From contig JBBAWH010000006.1 in the NCBI GenBank assembly GCA_040397235.1, forward strand, positions 1 through 64,000: 64,000 bases of DNA, in the 5' to 3' direction. Both the position numbers and the translations under genes were made by a program. Positions 38,818-47,749 of this stretch are shown piece after piece (positions within the stretch are counted from its first letter, which is position 1; each line of letters opens with the position of its first letter). The notes beneath the pieces are model-generated. The model worked only from the letters and a program-made list of their open reading frames with translations, was not told the DNA's origin and made no database searches. Source of the stretch: Limnocylindrus sp040397235 (GTDB lineage Bacteria > Chloroflexota > Limnocylindria > Limnocylindrales > Limnocylindraceae).

Positions 38818-41166
38818 TTAACGCGGATTCCTAACAGGATTCAGGTTGTTGCGTTCTAACGGCAGCCTTCGCAGCCTCAGAGCATTCAGCACCACCGTCA
38901 CGCTCGATCCACCCATGGCGGCGGCGGCGAGTGCTGGGTCAAGTCCGATGCCGAAAGTTGGGAGCAAGAGGCCGGCGGCGAGTGGCACCAGGATGATGTT
39001 GTAACCAAAGGCCCAACCAAGGTTCTGCTTGATGATGCGCGTGGTGGCGCGCGCAAGATCGACGAGGAGTGGCACACCGCGCGGGTCTGCGCCGCTCAAG
39101 GTTGCAGCCGATGCATCGATCGCGATCTCGGTTCCGCCACCCATGGAGATACCTACGTCAGCAGCGGCGAGTGCTGGCGCGTCGTTCACGCCATCTCCCA
39201 CCATCGCTACGGGCCCACTGCTGCTGCGTCGAATCTCGGCGATCGCCTCGCCCTTACCGCCAGGAAGAATGCCGCCGCGGGCGCGCTCTGATGGAATGCT
39301 GAGGTCGTGGGCGATGGCGTTCACCACCTCTTGGCGATCGCCGCTGATGATCCACGACTCAATGCCGCGTGCGCTCAGTGCACGGATCGCGGCGGCGCTC
39401 TCTGGGCGAACCGTATCGGCAAGGCTGAGCGCGCCGGCAGATTCGCCGTTGATTGAGATAAAGAGCGGCGTGCGTCCCGCAGCCGCCTCTCCTGATGCCC
39501 ACCTGGTGAGCTCGGGGTTGATCGTGGCGGTGAAGGCCTCGGTGCCGATGCGCACCGCTGCACCATCGACGGTTGCGCTTACGCCATGCCCGGCGTGCAT
39601 GGCGAAGTCGGTGGCGCTTGCCGTGACAGCGCCTGCGGCACGCACGATCGCGCGGGCGAGTGGATGTTCCGATGGGTTCTCGACCGCGGCGGCGATCTGT
39701 AGGAGTCGATCGGTGTTGCCGGCGAGCGGGCCGTCGGCGAGGGCGATACGGCCGACGAGGGCGTGCTGGCCGAGGGTGAGGGTGCCGGTCTTATCCCAGA
39801 CCACGGCGCGCAGCTTCCCTGCCGCCTCGAGGATGGCGGCGTCGCGCACGAGGATTCCCGCCTCGGCGCCGCGGCCGGTGCCGGCGATCACGGCGGTGGG
39901 GGTGGCGAGGCCCATTGCGCAGGGGCAGGCAACCACGAGCACGGCGATGGCGGTGGCCACGGCGCGCACCAGGCGCGGCTCCGCCCCGAGCAGGTACCAG
40001 CCAACGAAGGTCGCCACGGCGATCAGCAGGATGGCCGGCACGAATACCTCTGAGATGCGGTCGGCGAGGCGGGCGATCGCAGGCTTCGATCCCTGCGCGC
40101 GCTCGACCATGGCGACGATGCGGGCCAGCGTGGTGTTCGCGCCAACCTGTGTGGCGCGCATCACAATTGCGGCGTCGGTAAGCAGCGTGCCTGCGGCGAG
40201 TCTGCTCCCTGGACCGCGCTCTACTGGGAGCGACTCACCGGTGATCGCCGACTCATCAACGGCGGCGCGTCCACTCACGATGATGCCGTCTACAGGGATG
40301 CGCCCACCAGGACGAATGCGCAGCAGGTCACCAGCGATGATCTTGTTCACGGCGATGGTGGTTGCGGTTGGGGCGTCGGCGGTTGCAAGCAGCTCTGCCT
40401 CGCGCGGTTGAAGCGCCAGGATCCCGCGCACCGCGCTGGTTGTCTGCTCCTTGGCGCGCGCCTCCATCCAGCGACCGAGTGCGACAAAACCGAGAATGAG
40501 TGCCGCGGCGTCCCACGTTGCGTGCGCCGGAATGCCAACGCGCATCAGCTGCGAATGGAAGAGGGTAATCGCCACCGACCAGCTCCATGCCGCCGTGGTG
40601 CCGAGACTGACGAGCGTCTCCATGGTGAGTGAACCGTGACGAAGTGCGCGCAGTGCGCGCGAGTGGAAGCGCCAGCCAACGGCGAACTGAATGATGGTGG
40701 AGGGCACGATCAGGATCCAGTTGACACGCTCCATGCTAATAAAGAGCCACGGCTGCAACATCAGTACCATCGCGCCGAAGCCGAAGATCGTGGCGATGAT
40801 TCCGTCACGGAGAAGTCCGCGCGTCTCTTTGGTGCGCGCGGCGACGAGCTCGGCATCGAGTGCGGCGCGCGCGTCCTGTGCATCGGCGTCCCCTTCACGT
40901 CCGGCGAGGACGAGTGCGGCGGCGGGAACCTCGTATCCAGCTGCGCTGATCACCGCAGCGAGATCGGCAACGCCCGTTGCCTCTGGCGCGTACTGAATGG
41001 TGGCCATCGAGGTCGCAAGGTTCACGCTCGCCCCGCTCACGCCGTCGGCCTTCTTCAGGAATCGCTCCACGCGGTTCACGCACGAGGCGCAGGTCATCCC
41101 AGTGACGGGGAGGGCAATCTCCGCCACGGGGGTGGTTGGCGCCGCAGGAACAGGCTCAGTCAACAT
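38818..41166 (-). CDS. copA: Copper-translocating P1B-type ATPase
   Basis: 782 residues from the ATG at 41166. N-terminal heavy-metal domain with GMTCASC (Cys26, Cys29). Membrane CPC motif in VACPCAMGLATPTA, phosphorylation site DKTGTLTLGQ, and hinge GDGVNDAPALAAADVGISMG. These mark a Cu(+) exporter. An ATG at 41190 is rejected because a TATACT box lies between it and 41166. The last ~40 codons are duplicated at 35614-35752; the present tail (NNLNPVRNPR) differs from the remnant's (DRLN), so this 3' end may be the imported one. Confidence 0.93.
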   Translation of the reverse strand: MLTEPVPAAPTTPVAEIALPVTGMTCASCVNRVERFLKKADGVSGASVNLATSMATIQYAPEATGVADLAAVISAAGYEVPAAALVLAGREGDADAQDARAALDAELVAARTKETRGLLRDGIIATIFGFGAMVLMLQPWLFISMERVNWILIVPSTIIQFAVGWRFHSRALRALRHGSLTMETLVSLGTTAAWSWSVAITLFHSQLMRVGIPAHATWDAAALILGFVALGRWMEARAKEQTTSAVRGILALQPREAELLATADAPTATTIAVNKIIAGDLLRIRPGGRIPVDGIIVSGRAAVDESAITGESLPVERGPGSRLAAGTLLTDAAIVMRATQVGANTTLARIVAMVERAQGSKPAIARLADRISEVFVPAILLIAVATFVGWYLLGAEPRLVRAVATAIAVLVVACPCAMGLATPTAVIAGTGRGAEAGILVRDAAILEAAGKLRAVVWDKTGTLTLGQHALVGRIALADGPLAGNTDRLLQIAAAVENPSEHPLARAIVRAAGAVTASATDFAMHAGHGVSATVDGAAVRIGTEAFTATINPELTRWASGEAAAGRTPLFISINGESAGALSLADTVRPESAAAIRALSARGIESWIISGDRQEVVNAIAHDLSIPSERARGGILPGGKGEAIAEIRRSSSGPVAMVGDGVNDAPALAAADVGISMGGGTEIAIDASAATLSGADPRGVPLLVDLARATTRIIKQNLGWAFGYNIILVPLAAGLLLPTFGIGLDPALAAAAMGGSSVTVVLNALRLRRLPLERNNLNPVRNPR
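38861..38974. repeat. Direct repeat, copA 3' end (second copy at 35639-35752)
   Basis: 114 bp in the same orientation as 35639-35752, 100 positions equal by hand count. Mismatches are concentrated in the last 45 bp. The two copies bracket the secretion cassette. Confidence 0.85.
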
Positions 41167-41176
41167 ACTCAGGGGG

Positions 41177-41182
41177 AGTATA
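41177..41182 (-). promoter_or_regulatory. -10 box TATACT of copA
   Basis: Best -10 match in the window, 10 nt before the ATG at 41166 on the minus strand. I did not find a CueR or CsoR site beside it. Confidence 0.5.
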
Positions 41183-41212
41183 CGCCTCATCTGGCCGATA
41201 AGTGCCTCGGGC

Positions 41213-41218
41213 TAGGCT
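41213..41218 (+). promoter_or_regulatory. -10 box TAGGCT of ogt
   Basis: Ends 6 nt before the ATG at 41225; no Shine-Dalgarno. Confidence 0.45.
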
Positions 41219-41224
41219 GCGCGC

Positions 41225-41755
41225 ATGAAGATCTATTCGTGGACGAGCCCGTGGGGAGTGCTGCCCGTTGCGGTGGAGAACGGCCGCATCTGTGCCATCG
41301 CCCTCGATCCAGGTGCGCCGTTTGCGCCTGCTGCCACGACGGCGGTTGGCCGCCGATCTCCAGGGCCGATCACCAGTGCACGTGAGGTGAACCGCATCCT
41401 GAACGCCGCGCTACGTGGGCAGCTCAGTGCGCGAGAGCGACTCGCGGCCGTCGACCTAACTTGGGCGACCGAGTTTGAGCAGCGCGTGTTCCGTGCGTTA
41501 GCTGGCGTGCGCTTTGGTGCCACGGTCACGTATGGCGAACTTGCAGCGGCGAGTGGGTCGCCACGTGCCGCGCGTGCCGTGGGCGGTGCGCTCGGCAAGA
41601 ACCGCGTGCCCGTGCTGATCCCCTGCCACCGCGTGTTGGCGTCAAACGGCATCGGTGGATTCGGTGGTGGCGCAGGGAGCAGCTGGCGTCCTGGGGCAAC
41701 GGATCCAATTGCCTTCAAGCGCGCACTGCTGCGCGGCGAAGGGGTCGACGCTTAG
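41225..41755 (+). CDS. ogt: Methylated-DNA-[protein]-cysteine S-methyltransferase
   Basis: 176 residues. The active-site motif IPCHRVLASNGIGGFGGG near 120 contains the alkyl-accepting Cys; FEQRVFRALAGVRFGATVTYGELAAASGSPRAARAVGGALGKN (in pieces near 81-122) includes the helix-turn-helix and arginine finger. It repairs O6-alkylguanine by transferring the alkyl group to itself. Stop overlaps the convergent small gene by 4 bp. Confidence 0.93.
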   Translation: MKIYSWTSPWGVLPVAVENGRICAIALDPGAPFAPAATTAVGRRSPGPITSAREVNRILNAALRGQLSARERLAAVDLTWATEFEQRVFRALAGVRFGATVTYGELAAASGSPRAARAVGGALGKNRVPVLIPCHRVLASNGIGGFGGGAGSSWRPGATDPIAFKRALLRGEGVDA

Positions 41756-42063
41756 GCGTGCAGCGTCAGGCTGTGGAAGCCGAGCACCACACGCGCTCGC
41801 GGTGAGTCGGCAAAGATCAGCGCAATCTCACCTTCGCGTACGAGGCTCTCAATGATGCGCGCCTCGCGCTCCGGAAGGCCGATCCACGCTAGGCCTTCGG
41901 GTGTCTCGATGCGCGTGGTGATCTCTTCATCACCAGGTAGCCCATAGGTTCGTCGCAAGTCATGCAGCGGCACATACGGTCGCGCCTTGGCGATACGACG
42001 CACCTGCGCCGGTGTCGCCTGACGAACCTGCTGCTGTGCGCTTGCGACTGGACCGTCGGTCAT
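41752..42063 (-). CDS. Conserved-looking small protein, unknown
   Basis: 103 residues, soluble, no signal peptide. TPAQVRRIAKARPYVPLHDLRRTYGL suggests a short helical segment, followed by an acidic middle and a beta-rich end (IALIFADSPRARVVLGFHSLTL). The start overlaps the M24 peptidase stop (ATGA), so it is the last gene of the kor operon. No family assigned. Confidence 0.6.
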   Translation of the reverse strand: MTDGPVASAQQQVRQATPAQVRRIAKARPYVPLHDLRRTYGLPGDEEITTRIETPEGLAWIGLPEREARIIESLVREGEIALIFADSPRARVVLGFHSLTLHA

Positions 42064-43307
42064 CCGGCTACCACATAGAGGTCACGCTTGGTGTGATTCA
42101 GCGCATCCACTGCGCTGTCGCCACAAAGGACGATGTCTTCGATGCGGGCACCGTTGACACCCTCGACGTAGATGCCTGGCTCGATCGAGAAGGCGTGACC
42201 CGGGACGAGTTTCGTGGTGTTCCCCGCGACGATATACGGATCCTCGTGCTCCTCGAGGCCGATTCCGTGCCCGGTGCGGTGGAAGAAGCGGGCCCCCTCC
42301 CCTGCCGCGTCGATCACGGCGCGGGCGGCGGCGTCGACCGATTCGCAGCTCACCCCTGGGCGAACATGATCCATCGCCGCCTGGTGGGAGCGCTTCAAGA
42401 TCTCGTAGCGGCGCAGGTAGTCGTCGCTTGGTGGCACCGCCCCGTTCGGGCCGGTCACCCAGATGGTGCGCGTGGTGTCGGAGCCGTAGCCGCCGAAGAC
42501 GCCACCAATGTCGAGCACGATCGCGTCACCAGCGTTGATCACGCGCGATGAGGCCTCGTGATGTGGTGAGGCCGAGTTCGGGCCGGAGCCAACGATGGCA
42601 AACGATGAGACCTCATGCCCAGCACCGGTAAGTCGCTCGCGCACTTCGCGCGCCACATCGTTCTCGGTGCGACCAAGCAGCTTGCCGCTCGTGATCGCCA
42701 TCACGACGGTGTCCACAGCGCGACCCGCGCCGCGGAGCAGAGACGCCTCTTCAGCTGACTTCACCATGCGCAGCTTGCCAATCACATGCGACGCCAGCTG
42801 TGTCTGGGTAATGGCGCCGTGGGTACGCAGCGCCGCCTCAATGCGGATCAAGAAGGTTGACCAGAGTCGGTCAGAGACAGCCACGCCGCGCGCAGCAGAG
42901 CCAGGTCGGCCGCCAGCCTTCACTGCTGTTGCGACAAGGGCGAACGGATCGTCGGTTTCGCCAAAGGGGACGCGGGCCACGTGACCACCGCGCATTGCGG
43001 GGGCGTCACCAGCCATGCCTGTTTCGAGTCGCGGCACGATGAGTGTTGGTGCACCGTTCGCTGGAATCACCAGCATGGTGAGTCGCTCCAGTGCTGGTGC
43101 GGCGTAACCGGTGAGGTAGCGCATGTCGGCGCCGAAGCCGAGCAACACGGCGTCAAGGCCGGCGTCGTTCACCGCGTCACGCGCGGCGGAGAGTCGCGCA
43201 GCGTAGGCGGCGGGGCCGATGAGCTTCGCCTCGAGGGCGTGTCCGGCGCCAAGCCCTGGGGTGGCAGCGGCGTAGGCGGCGTCAATCTCGGCGCTTCGGT
43301 TGCTCAT
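42060..43307 (-). CDS. M24-family metallopeptidase (Xaa-Pro aminopeptidase/prolidase-like)
   Basis: 415 residues. N-terminal creatinase-like domain to about 175, then the pita-bread domain with all five metal ligands: VLDIGGVFGGYGSDTTRT near 266 (two Asp), FHRTGHGIGLEEHEDPYI near 343 (His), SIEPGIYVEG near 370 (Glu) and NGARIEDIVL near 382 (Glu). It cleaves N-terminal residues before proline. ATGA overlaps at both ends. Confidence 0.9.
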   Translation of the reverse strand: MSNRSAEIDAAYAAATPGLGAGHALEAKLIGPAAYAARLSAARDAVNDAGLDAVLLGFGADMRYLTGYAAPALERLTMLVIPANGAPTLIVPRLETGMAGDAPAMRGGHVARVPFGETDDPFALVATAVKAGGRPGSAARGVAVSDRLWSTFLIRIEAALRTHGAITQTQLASHVIGKLRMVKSAEEASLLRGAGRAVDTVVMAITSGKLLGRTENDVAREVRERLTGAGHEVSSFAIVGSGPNSASPHHEASSRVINAGDAIVLDIGGVFGGYGSDTTRTIWVTGPNGAVPPSDDYLRRYEILKRSHQAAMDHVRPGVSCESVDAAARAVIDAAGEGARFFHRTGHGIGLEEHEDPYIVAGNTTKLVPGHAFSIEPGIYVEGVNGARIEDIVLCGDSAVDALNHTKRDLYVVAG

Positions 43308-43720
43308 GCACCCTCCTCAGTTGCTCTCGCTGGACTCGTTGCCGGTGGCACCGGCAGATCGAGTAGCCCTGCGAGGATCGCATGCCCGCGCTCAAAGAGG
43401 GCGCGGTACGGCATGGCGCGCACCGCCCCTGCGGCGATCAGGCTCGCCCGCCCCTCTGGATCGTCGTGCTGGACCAGGGCGAGGACCCGTGCCCCGGTCG
43501 CCGCCACGGCCCGAACCGCCCCCTCGGCGTCGTAGGCGCGGGCGGTGGCATCGATGGCCACCAGGTCGGTGGGGGTGGCAGGCTGAGCGGCGAGGAGCGC
43601 AAGGAGGGGCGCTGGCGTGGTGAATCGCTGGACATCAGCGCCAAGGGTGCGCCCCTGTCCTTCGAGTCGGGTGGCCCAGATAAGATCGTCGGCCAGCACC
43701 AGAAGGCGCGGCGCGGTCAC
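43304..43720 (-). CDS. Receiver-like (pseudo-receiver) protein
   Basis: 138 residues from the GTG at 43720, which overlaps the korB stop (GTGA). The alternation of hydrophobic strands and helices fits a CheY fold: LLVLADDLIWATRLEG at the start, LVAIDATARAY near 54 where the phospho-acceptor Asp would be, and VLALVQHDD near 79. The position expected to hold the invariant Lys reads AMPYRAL, without Lys, so phosphorylation signalling is doubtful. Fold assignment is by eye. Confidence 0.5.
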   Translation of the reverse strand: MTAPRLLVLADDLIWATRLEGQGRTLGADVQRFTTPAPLLALLAAQPATPTDLVAIDATARAYDAEGAVRAVAATGARVLALVQHDDPEGRASLIAAGAVRAMPYRALFERGHAILAGLLDLPVPPATSPARATEEGA

Positions 43721-44748
43721 TCGACCGTCCAGGTCTCCCCTGAGGCGAGGAGCTTCTGTAGGTCGACGGGGCCCTTCGCGGCGCGCGCCGCCTTCGCTCC
43801 ATCGATCTGCTCCACCAGGAGCTGGTCGTGTGTTGGGCGTGGCACGCGACGGAAGACGCCAACTGGCACTGGGAAGTCGGGCCACCACATGCGGCTCAAG
43901 ATCTGCGTGCGCGTGGCATCAGGGTCGGTCTCGTCGTGCACCCAGAGGTCGGCAACGCTCACGCCGTTCTCGCCAATGGTCACGACCTCTGGTCGTAGAC
44001 CGTTGAGGCGAATCCCCTTGTTCTTCTCGGCGCCGAAGATCATCGGCTCGCCGTGCTTCAGCACCAGCATGCGATCCTCTTTCACCGACTTATCGGTGAA
44101 GTCGCGCCAGGCGCCGTCGTTGAAGATGTTGCAGTTCTGCAGCACCTCGAGGAAGGCGGCACCCGAGTGCTCGCCGGCACGATGCATCATCTCTTGCAGG
44201 TGCTCGGAGTGCGTATCAACTGATCGAGCGATGAAGCTCGCCTCGGCGGCGGCAACGAGGTTGAGCGGAATGATCGGCGTTTCGATGGTGCCGAGCGGCG
44301 TCGACTTCGTCTTCTTCCCCATCGGCGAGGTTGGCGATGCCTGACCCTTGGTGAGACCGTAGATGCGGTTGTTGAACATGATCATTTTCATGTCGACGTT
44401 GCGGCGCATCGCGTGGATCAGGTGGTTGCCGCCGATGGAGAGGGCGTCACCATCACCGGTGATCACCCAGACCATCAGGTCAGGACGCGCCGCCTTGAGG
44501 CCAGTTGCAATGGTTGCCGCACGGCCGTGGATCGTATGGAAGCCGTAGGTGTTCATGTAGTACGGGAGGCGACCCGAGCAGCCGATACCAGAGATGAAAA
44601 CGATCTTCTCCTTGGCGACGCCGAAGGTAGGCATGGCCTTCTGAGTCTGCGCCAGGATCGCATAGTCACCGCACCCTGGGCACCAGCGCACATCCTGGTC
44701 GGACTCGAAATCCTTCTTCGTCAGCACAGGGAGCTCAGACTGGGTCAC
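43717..44748 (-). CDS. korB: 2-oxoacid (2-oxoglutarate) ferredoxin oxidoreductase, beta subunit
   Basis: 343 residues. WCPGCGDYAILAQTQKA near 23 and FISGIGCSGRLPYY near 51 supply cluster cysteines, with the ThDP/Mg motif ITGDGDALSIGGNHLIHAMRRN (in pieces near 95-116) and NNRIYGLTKGQASPTS near 126. With KorA it converts a 2-oxo acid plus CoA to acyl-CoA and reduces ferredoxin. The substrate is taken as 2-oxoglutarate by similarity to actinobacterial KorAB; pyruvate cannot be excluded. Confidence 0.88.
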   Translation of the reverse strand: MTQSELPVLTKKDFESDQDVRWCPGCGDYAILAQTQKAMPTFGVAKEKIVFISGIGCSGRLPYYMNTYGFHTIHGRAATIATGLKAARPDLMVWVITGDGDALSIGGNHLIHAMRRNVDMKMIMFNNRIYGLTKGQASPTSPMGKKTKSTPLGTIETPIIPLNLVAAAEASFIARSVDTHSEHLQEMMHRAGEHSGAAFLEVLQNCNIFNDGAWRDFTDKSVKEDRMLVLKHGEPMIFGAEKNKGIRLNGLRPEVVTIGENGVSVADLWVHDETDPDATRTQILSRMWWPDFPVPVGVFRRVPRPTHDQLLVEQIDGAKAARAAKGPVDLQKLLASGETWTVE

Positions 44749-46625
44749 TTTGCGGCCTCCACACTCTCGCCGAGGATTGACTCGGCCTTCGCCTCAATCT
44801 CACCGATCTGGAACGGCTTGCCGCGCACCAGATTGAAGCCCACCGCATCGACCAGATACTTGGCGCGAATCAGCATGCGCAGCTGGCCGGCATTGAGCTC
44901 GGGCATCAGCACGTGCTTGAAGTTCTTCAGCATCGCACCGAGATCGTTCGGGAGTGGGTTCAGGTAGCGCAGGTGGGCGTGGCTGACGCGCTTGCCGCGC
45001 GACTGCAGGCGCTCGACCGCCGAACGAATCGCCCCATAGGTTGAGCCCCAGCCCAAGATGAGCAGGTCGCCAGTGGTCTCACCATAGATTTCGGTCGGTG
45101 GAATGTCGCGGGCGACGCGCGCCACCTTCTCGGCGCGCAACAGGTTCATGCGGTGGTGGTTATCGGGGTCGTAGCTGACCGTCCCCAACTCGTCGAGCTT
45201 CTCGAGGCCGCCGATGCGGTGCTCAAGCCCTGGCGTTCCAGGCACCGCCCACGGGCGTGCCAGCGTCTCGGGGTCGCGCTGATACGGTCGGAAGCCTGGC
45301 TTGTCTGAGGCGGGTGCATTCTCGACCTTGATCGATGGCAGGTCAGCAACGTTCGGAATGCTCCACGGCTCGGCACCTGTCGCCAAGAAGGCGTCGCTCA
45401 AGAAGACAACCGGCGTCATGTGGTGCAGCGCGATGCGCCACGCCTCGATCGCCATCGTGAAGCACTCGGCGGGCGTTGCTGGTGCAATCACGGGAATCGG
45501 TGAATCGGAGTTGCGGCCGAACATGCTCATCAGCAGGTCGCCCTGCTCGGTCTTCGTTGGCATACCGGTCGACGGACCGGCGCGCTGCACATCAACAACC
45601 ACGAGTGGCAGCTCAACCATGACGGCGAGACCGAGCATCTCAGCCTTTAACGCCATGCCAGGGCCAGAGGTGGTGGTCATGCCCATGGCACCGCCGTATG
45701 CGGCACCAACCGCGGCGCCGATCGCCGCGATCTCATCTTCGGACTGCACCGTCTTAATGCCGAGGTGCTTGTACGACGAGAGCTGATGCAGGATGTCGGA
45801 GGCTGGCGTGATCGGATAGCTAGCCAAGAAGAGGTCGCGCTCGGCGAGCTTTGACGCCATCACGAAGCCGAGGGCGGTCGCCTCGTTGCCGGTGATGTTG
45901 CGATACGTGCCGGGTGGTAGGTGCGCTGCGGCGACGCGGTAGTGCGTGTGGAAGATCTCGGTCGTCTCACCGAAGGCGTAGCCAGCGTGCAGTGCACGAC
46001 GGTTCGCCTCGGCGATCGCATCCTTGCCGGCGAACTTCTCGGCGATCCACTTCTCGGTGCCAGCCATTGAGCGCTCGTAGAGCCAGAACATCACGCCAAG
46101 GGCGAAGAAGTTTTTGGAGAGCTCGACCTGCTTGCTGCTGAGGCCGAGGCCCTCGCAGACACCAGCGACCATCGTTGACATTGGAATCTCGTAGAGGTTG
46201 AACCCTTGCAGGCTCTGGTTCTTCAGCGGATCTTCGGCGAAGCCCGCCTTGCGCAGGTTGATCTCGTTGAAGGCGTCGGTGTTCACGATGATCGCGCCAC
46301 CTGGAACCAGGTCGCCAAGGTTCACCTTGAGCGCCGCTGGGTTCATGGCGACGAGCACGTCGGGGCGGTCGCCCGGCGTGTGAATGTCGCCGCTCGAGAA
46401 ACTGATCTGGAATCCCGAAACGCCAGGGAGCGAGCCGGCTGGTGCGCGAATCTCGGCCGGGTAGTCGGGCAAGGTCGAGACGTCGTTGCCGAAGAGTGCG
46501 GTCGTGGCGGTGAACTGCGAGCCGGTCAGCTGCATCCCGTCGCCCGAGTCGCCGGCGAAGCGAATCGTGACGCGGTCAAGCTCGGTTACCGTGCCGTGCT
46601 GCGCTCCCGAATCGGGGGTGGTCAC
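44745..46625 (-). CDS. korA: 2-oxoacid (2-oxoglutarate) ferredoxin oxidoreductase, gamma-alpha fusion subunit
   Basis: 626 residues. The gamma domain is fused in front (IRFAGDSGDGMQLTGSQF near 21, DYPAEIRAPAG near 54), followed by the alpha/PP domain (VMASKLAERDLFLASYPITPASDILH near 253) and TTTSGPGMALKAEMLGLAVM near 316. The fused arrangement is typical of KorAB of aerobic bacteria. GTG start with GAGGAG upstream. It heads an operon with korB, the receiver-like gene, M24 peptidase and a small unknown. The ferredoxin at 48621 is a plausible partner. Confidence 0.88.
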   Translation of the reverse strand: MTTPDSGAQHGTVTELDRVTIRFAGDSGDGMQLTGSQFTATTALFGNDVSTLPDYPAEIRAPAGSLPGVSGFQISFSSGDIHTPGDRPDVLVAMNPAALKVNLGDLVPGGAIIVNTDAFNEINLRKAGFAEDPLKNQSLQGFNLYEIPMSTMVAGVCEGLGLSSKQVELSKNFFALGVMFWLYERSMAGTEKWIAEKFAGKDAIAEANRRALHAGYAFGETTEIFHTHYRVAAAHLPPGTYRNITGNEATALGFVMASKLAERDLFLASYPITPASDILHQLSSYKHLGIKTVQSEDEIAAIGAAVGAAYGGAMGMTTTSGPGMALKAEMLGLAVMVELPLVVVDVQRAGPSTGMPTKTEQGDLLMSMFGRNSDSPIPVIAPATPAECFTMAIEAWRIALHHMTPVVFLSDAFLATGAEPWSIPNVADLPSIKVENAPASDKPGFRPYQRDPETLARPWAVPGTPGLEHRIGGLEKLDELGTVSYDPDNHHRMNLLRAEKVARVARDIPPTEIYGETTGDLLILGWGSTYGAIRSAVERLQSRGKRVSHAHLRYLNPLPNDLGAMLKNFKHVLMPELNAGQLRMLIRAKYLVDAVGFNLVRGKPFQIGEIEAKAESILGESVEAAK

Positions 46626-46655
46626 GTCGCTCGTACTCCTCTGCCCGTGGGTCGA

Positions 46656-47312
46656 TTAGCGCCCAGACCGGGCGCGTCCACGCGAGACTACCGCATCTGG
46701 GTAGGCGACCCGTAGGGCGGCCAGGAGGCGCTCCTCGTCACGGCGGGAGAGGAAGTGCCAGAGCAGATAGAGGGTGACGCCGATGGTCCAGAGCACCCCA
46801 GCGACAAGCACGCCCGCGTGCATCCCCCCGGCCCCCACCTGGGCGAGGCTCTCGTTGAGTCCCGCCCCCCAGAGGAGCGCCGCGGCAATGGAGTAGCCGA
46901 TCGTCATGACGCTGCCGTAGCCGCTCAGCCGACCAAACGAGAGGAACGAGAGCTTCGGTGCGTCGGGTTCATAGAAGTAGGATGCCTCCAGCCGATGGAC
47001 TGCCAGCACGTCACGACCGAGTCGCGCGTTGATAGTGCGCTCCAAAAATTCTGCATGTCGTCGCGCAAACACCGTGTAGTAGAAGGTGTAGCCCGCCTCG
47101 AGAAAAGCGAACGGAACCACAAAGAGGAGAGTGACGGCAACGGGCGCGTCAACGCTGAGGCCAGAGAGCGCAAGGAGTACCAGGCTCACGACACCCCAGA
47201 TGGTGATCTGTCGAAAGAAGAGTTCCGAATACGCGCCGAGCATGCCGCGCATGCGGTCGAGCTGCGCCTCAAGGATGCGGAGCTCTTCTGCTCCCCCACG
47301 TCGTGCCACCAT
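46656..47312 (-). CDS. Hypothetical membrane protein
   Basis: 218 residues. An N-terminal amphipathic stretch (LRILEAQLDRMRGMLGAYSELFF) is followed by helices near 40-58, 63-85, 128-148 and 160-180, and a basic C-terminus. The ATG has the strong Shine-Dalgarno AAGGAGGAG. It diverges from the lipoprotein gene. No family recognised. Confidence 0.6.
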   Translation of the reverse strand: MVARRGGAEELRILEAQLDRMRGMLGAYSELFFRQITIWGVVSLVLLALSGLSVDAPVAVTLLFVVPFAFLEAGYTFYYTVFARRHAEFLERTINARLGRDVLAVHRLEASYFYEPDAPKLSFLSFGRLSGYGSVMTIGYSIAAALLWGAGLNESLAQVGAGGMHAGVLVAGVLWTIGVTLYLLWHFLSRRDEERLLAALRVAYPDAVVSRGRARSGR

Positions 47313-47341
47313 CGTCTCCTCCTTAACTAATTGCTTGCGGG

Positions 47342-47347
47342 TATATT
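47342..47347 (+). promoter_or_regulatory. -10 box TATATT of the lipoprotein gene
   Basis: Ends 6 nt before the second of two adjacent in-frame ATGs (47354), which argues for that start. Confidence 0.45.
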
Positions 47348-47353
47348 CGCATG

Positions 47354-47743
47354 ATGAAGCGATTGACCGTGCTGCTCCTGACCCTCGTTGCCGCCACGAG
47401 CCTCGCGGCCTGCGGCACCGCCATCGGGCCTACTGGCACCCCGGCGTACACGGTCACCCGCAGCTGGTCGAACGGCATGGAGGAGCAGGCGGTCGTCTAT
47501 GCCGATGGCCGGACCGTCATGACCCACGAACAGCACTCCGAAAGAGTTACCCTGCCAGCCGATCAGATGGCCACACTTGCCGCAGCGGCCGCTCTCGAGA
47601 TTCCTGCGGGCGCCAGCAGCGACGACCCGATCATTGGGGTCACGATTGGCGCCGGCGCACCGATTCGACCAGCGGGGCTTACGAAGGATTCCCTTCCTGA
47701 ACTATTGAATCGGCTCCTCGATTCGCACACCCTGAATCCGTAA
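47354..47743 (+). CDS. Small lipoprotein, unknown
   Basis: 129 residues. MKRLTVLLLTLVAATSLAACG is a lipoprotein signal with lipobox LAAC, so the mature protein is anchored outside the membrane by its N-terminal Cys. The mature part has no recognised domain; the regular spacing of charged and hydrophobic residues suggests a small beta-rich fold. ATG 47351 is 3 nt earlier in frame, but the -10 spacing favours 47354. Confidence 0.7.
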   Translation: MKRLTVLLLTLVAATSLAACGTAIGPTGTPAYTVTRSWSNGMEEQAVVYADGRTVMTHEQHSERVTLPADQMATLAAAAALEIPAGASSDDPIIGVTIGAGAPIRPAGLTKDSLPELLNRLLDSHTLNP

Positions 47744-47749
47744 GGGCTG

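Larger units (their letters stand above)
35753..38860. mobile_element. Candidate horizontally acquired cassette at the 3' end of copA
   Basis: Four minus-strand genes (secreted protein, ABC ATPase, two membrane proteins) lie between two diverged copies of the copA 3' end. The stretch is visibly richer in A/T than its neighbours, and the genes are translationally coupled. No integrase, transposase or terminal inverted repeat is seen. Exchange by homologous recombination at copA, or integration by a trans-acting recombinase, would explain the layout. Confidence 0.55.

Noticed and set aside
38818..41385. Long plus-strand frames antisense to copA
   Set aside because: Typical shadow frames of a GC-rich gene, Arg/Ala/Ser-rich with no domain features.
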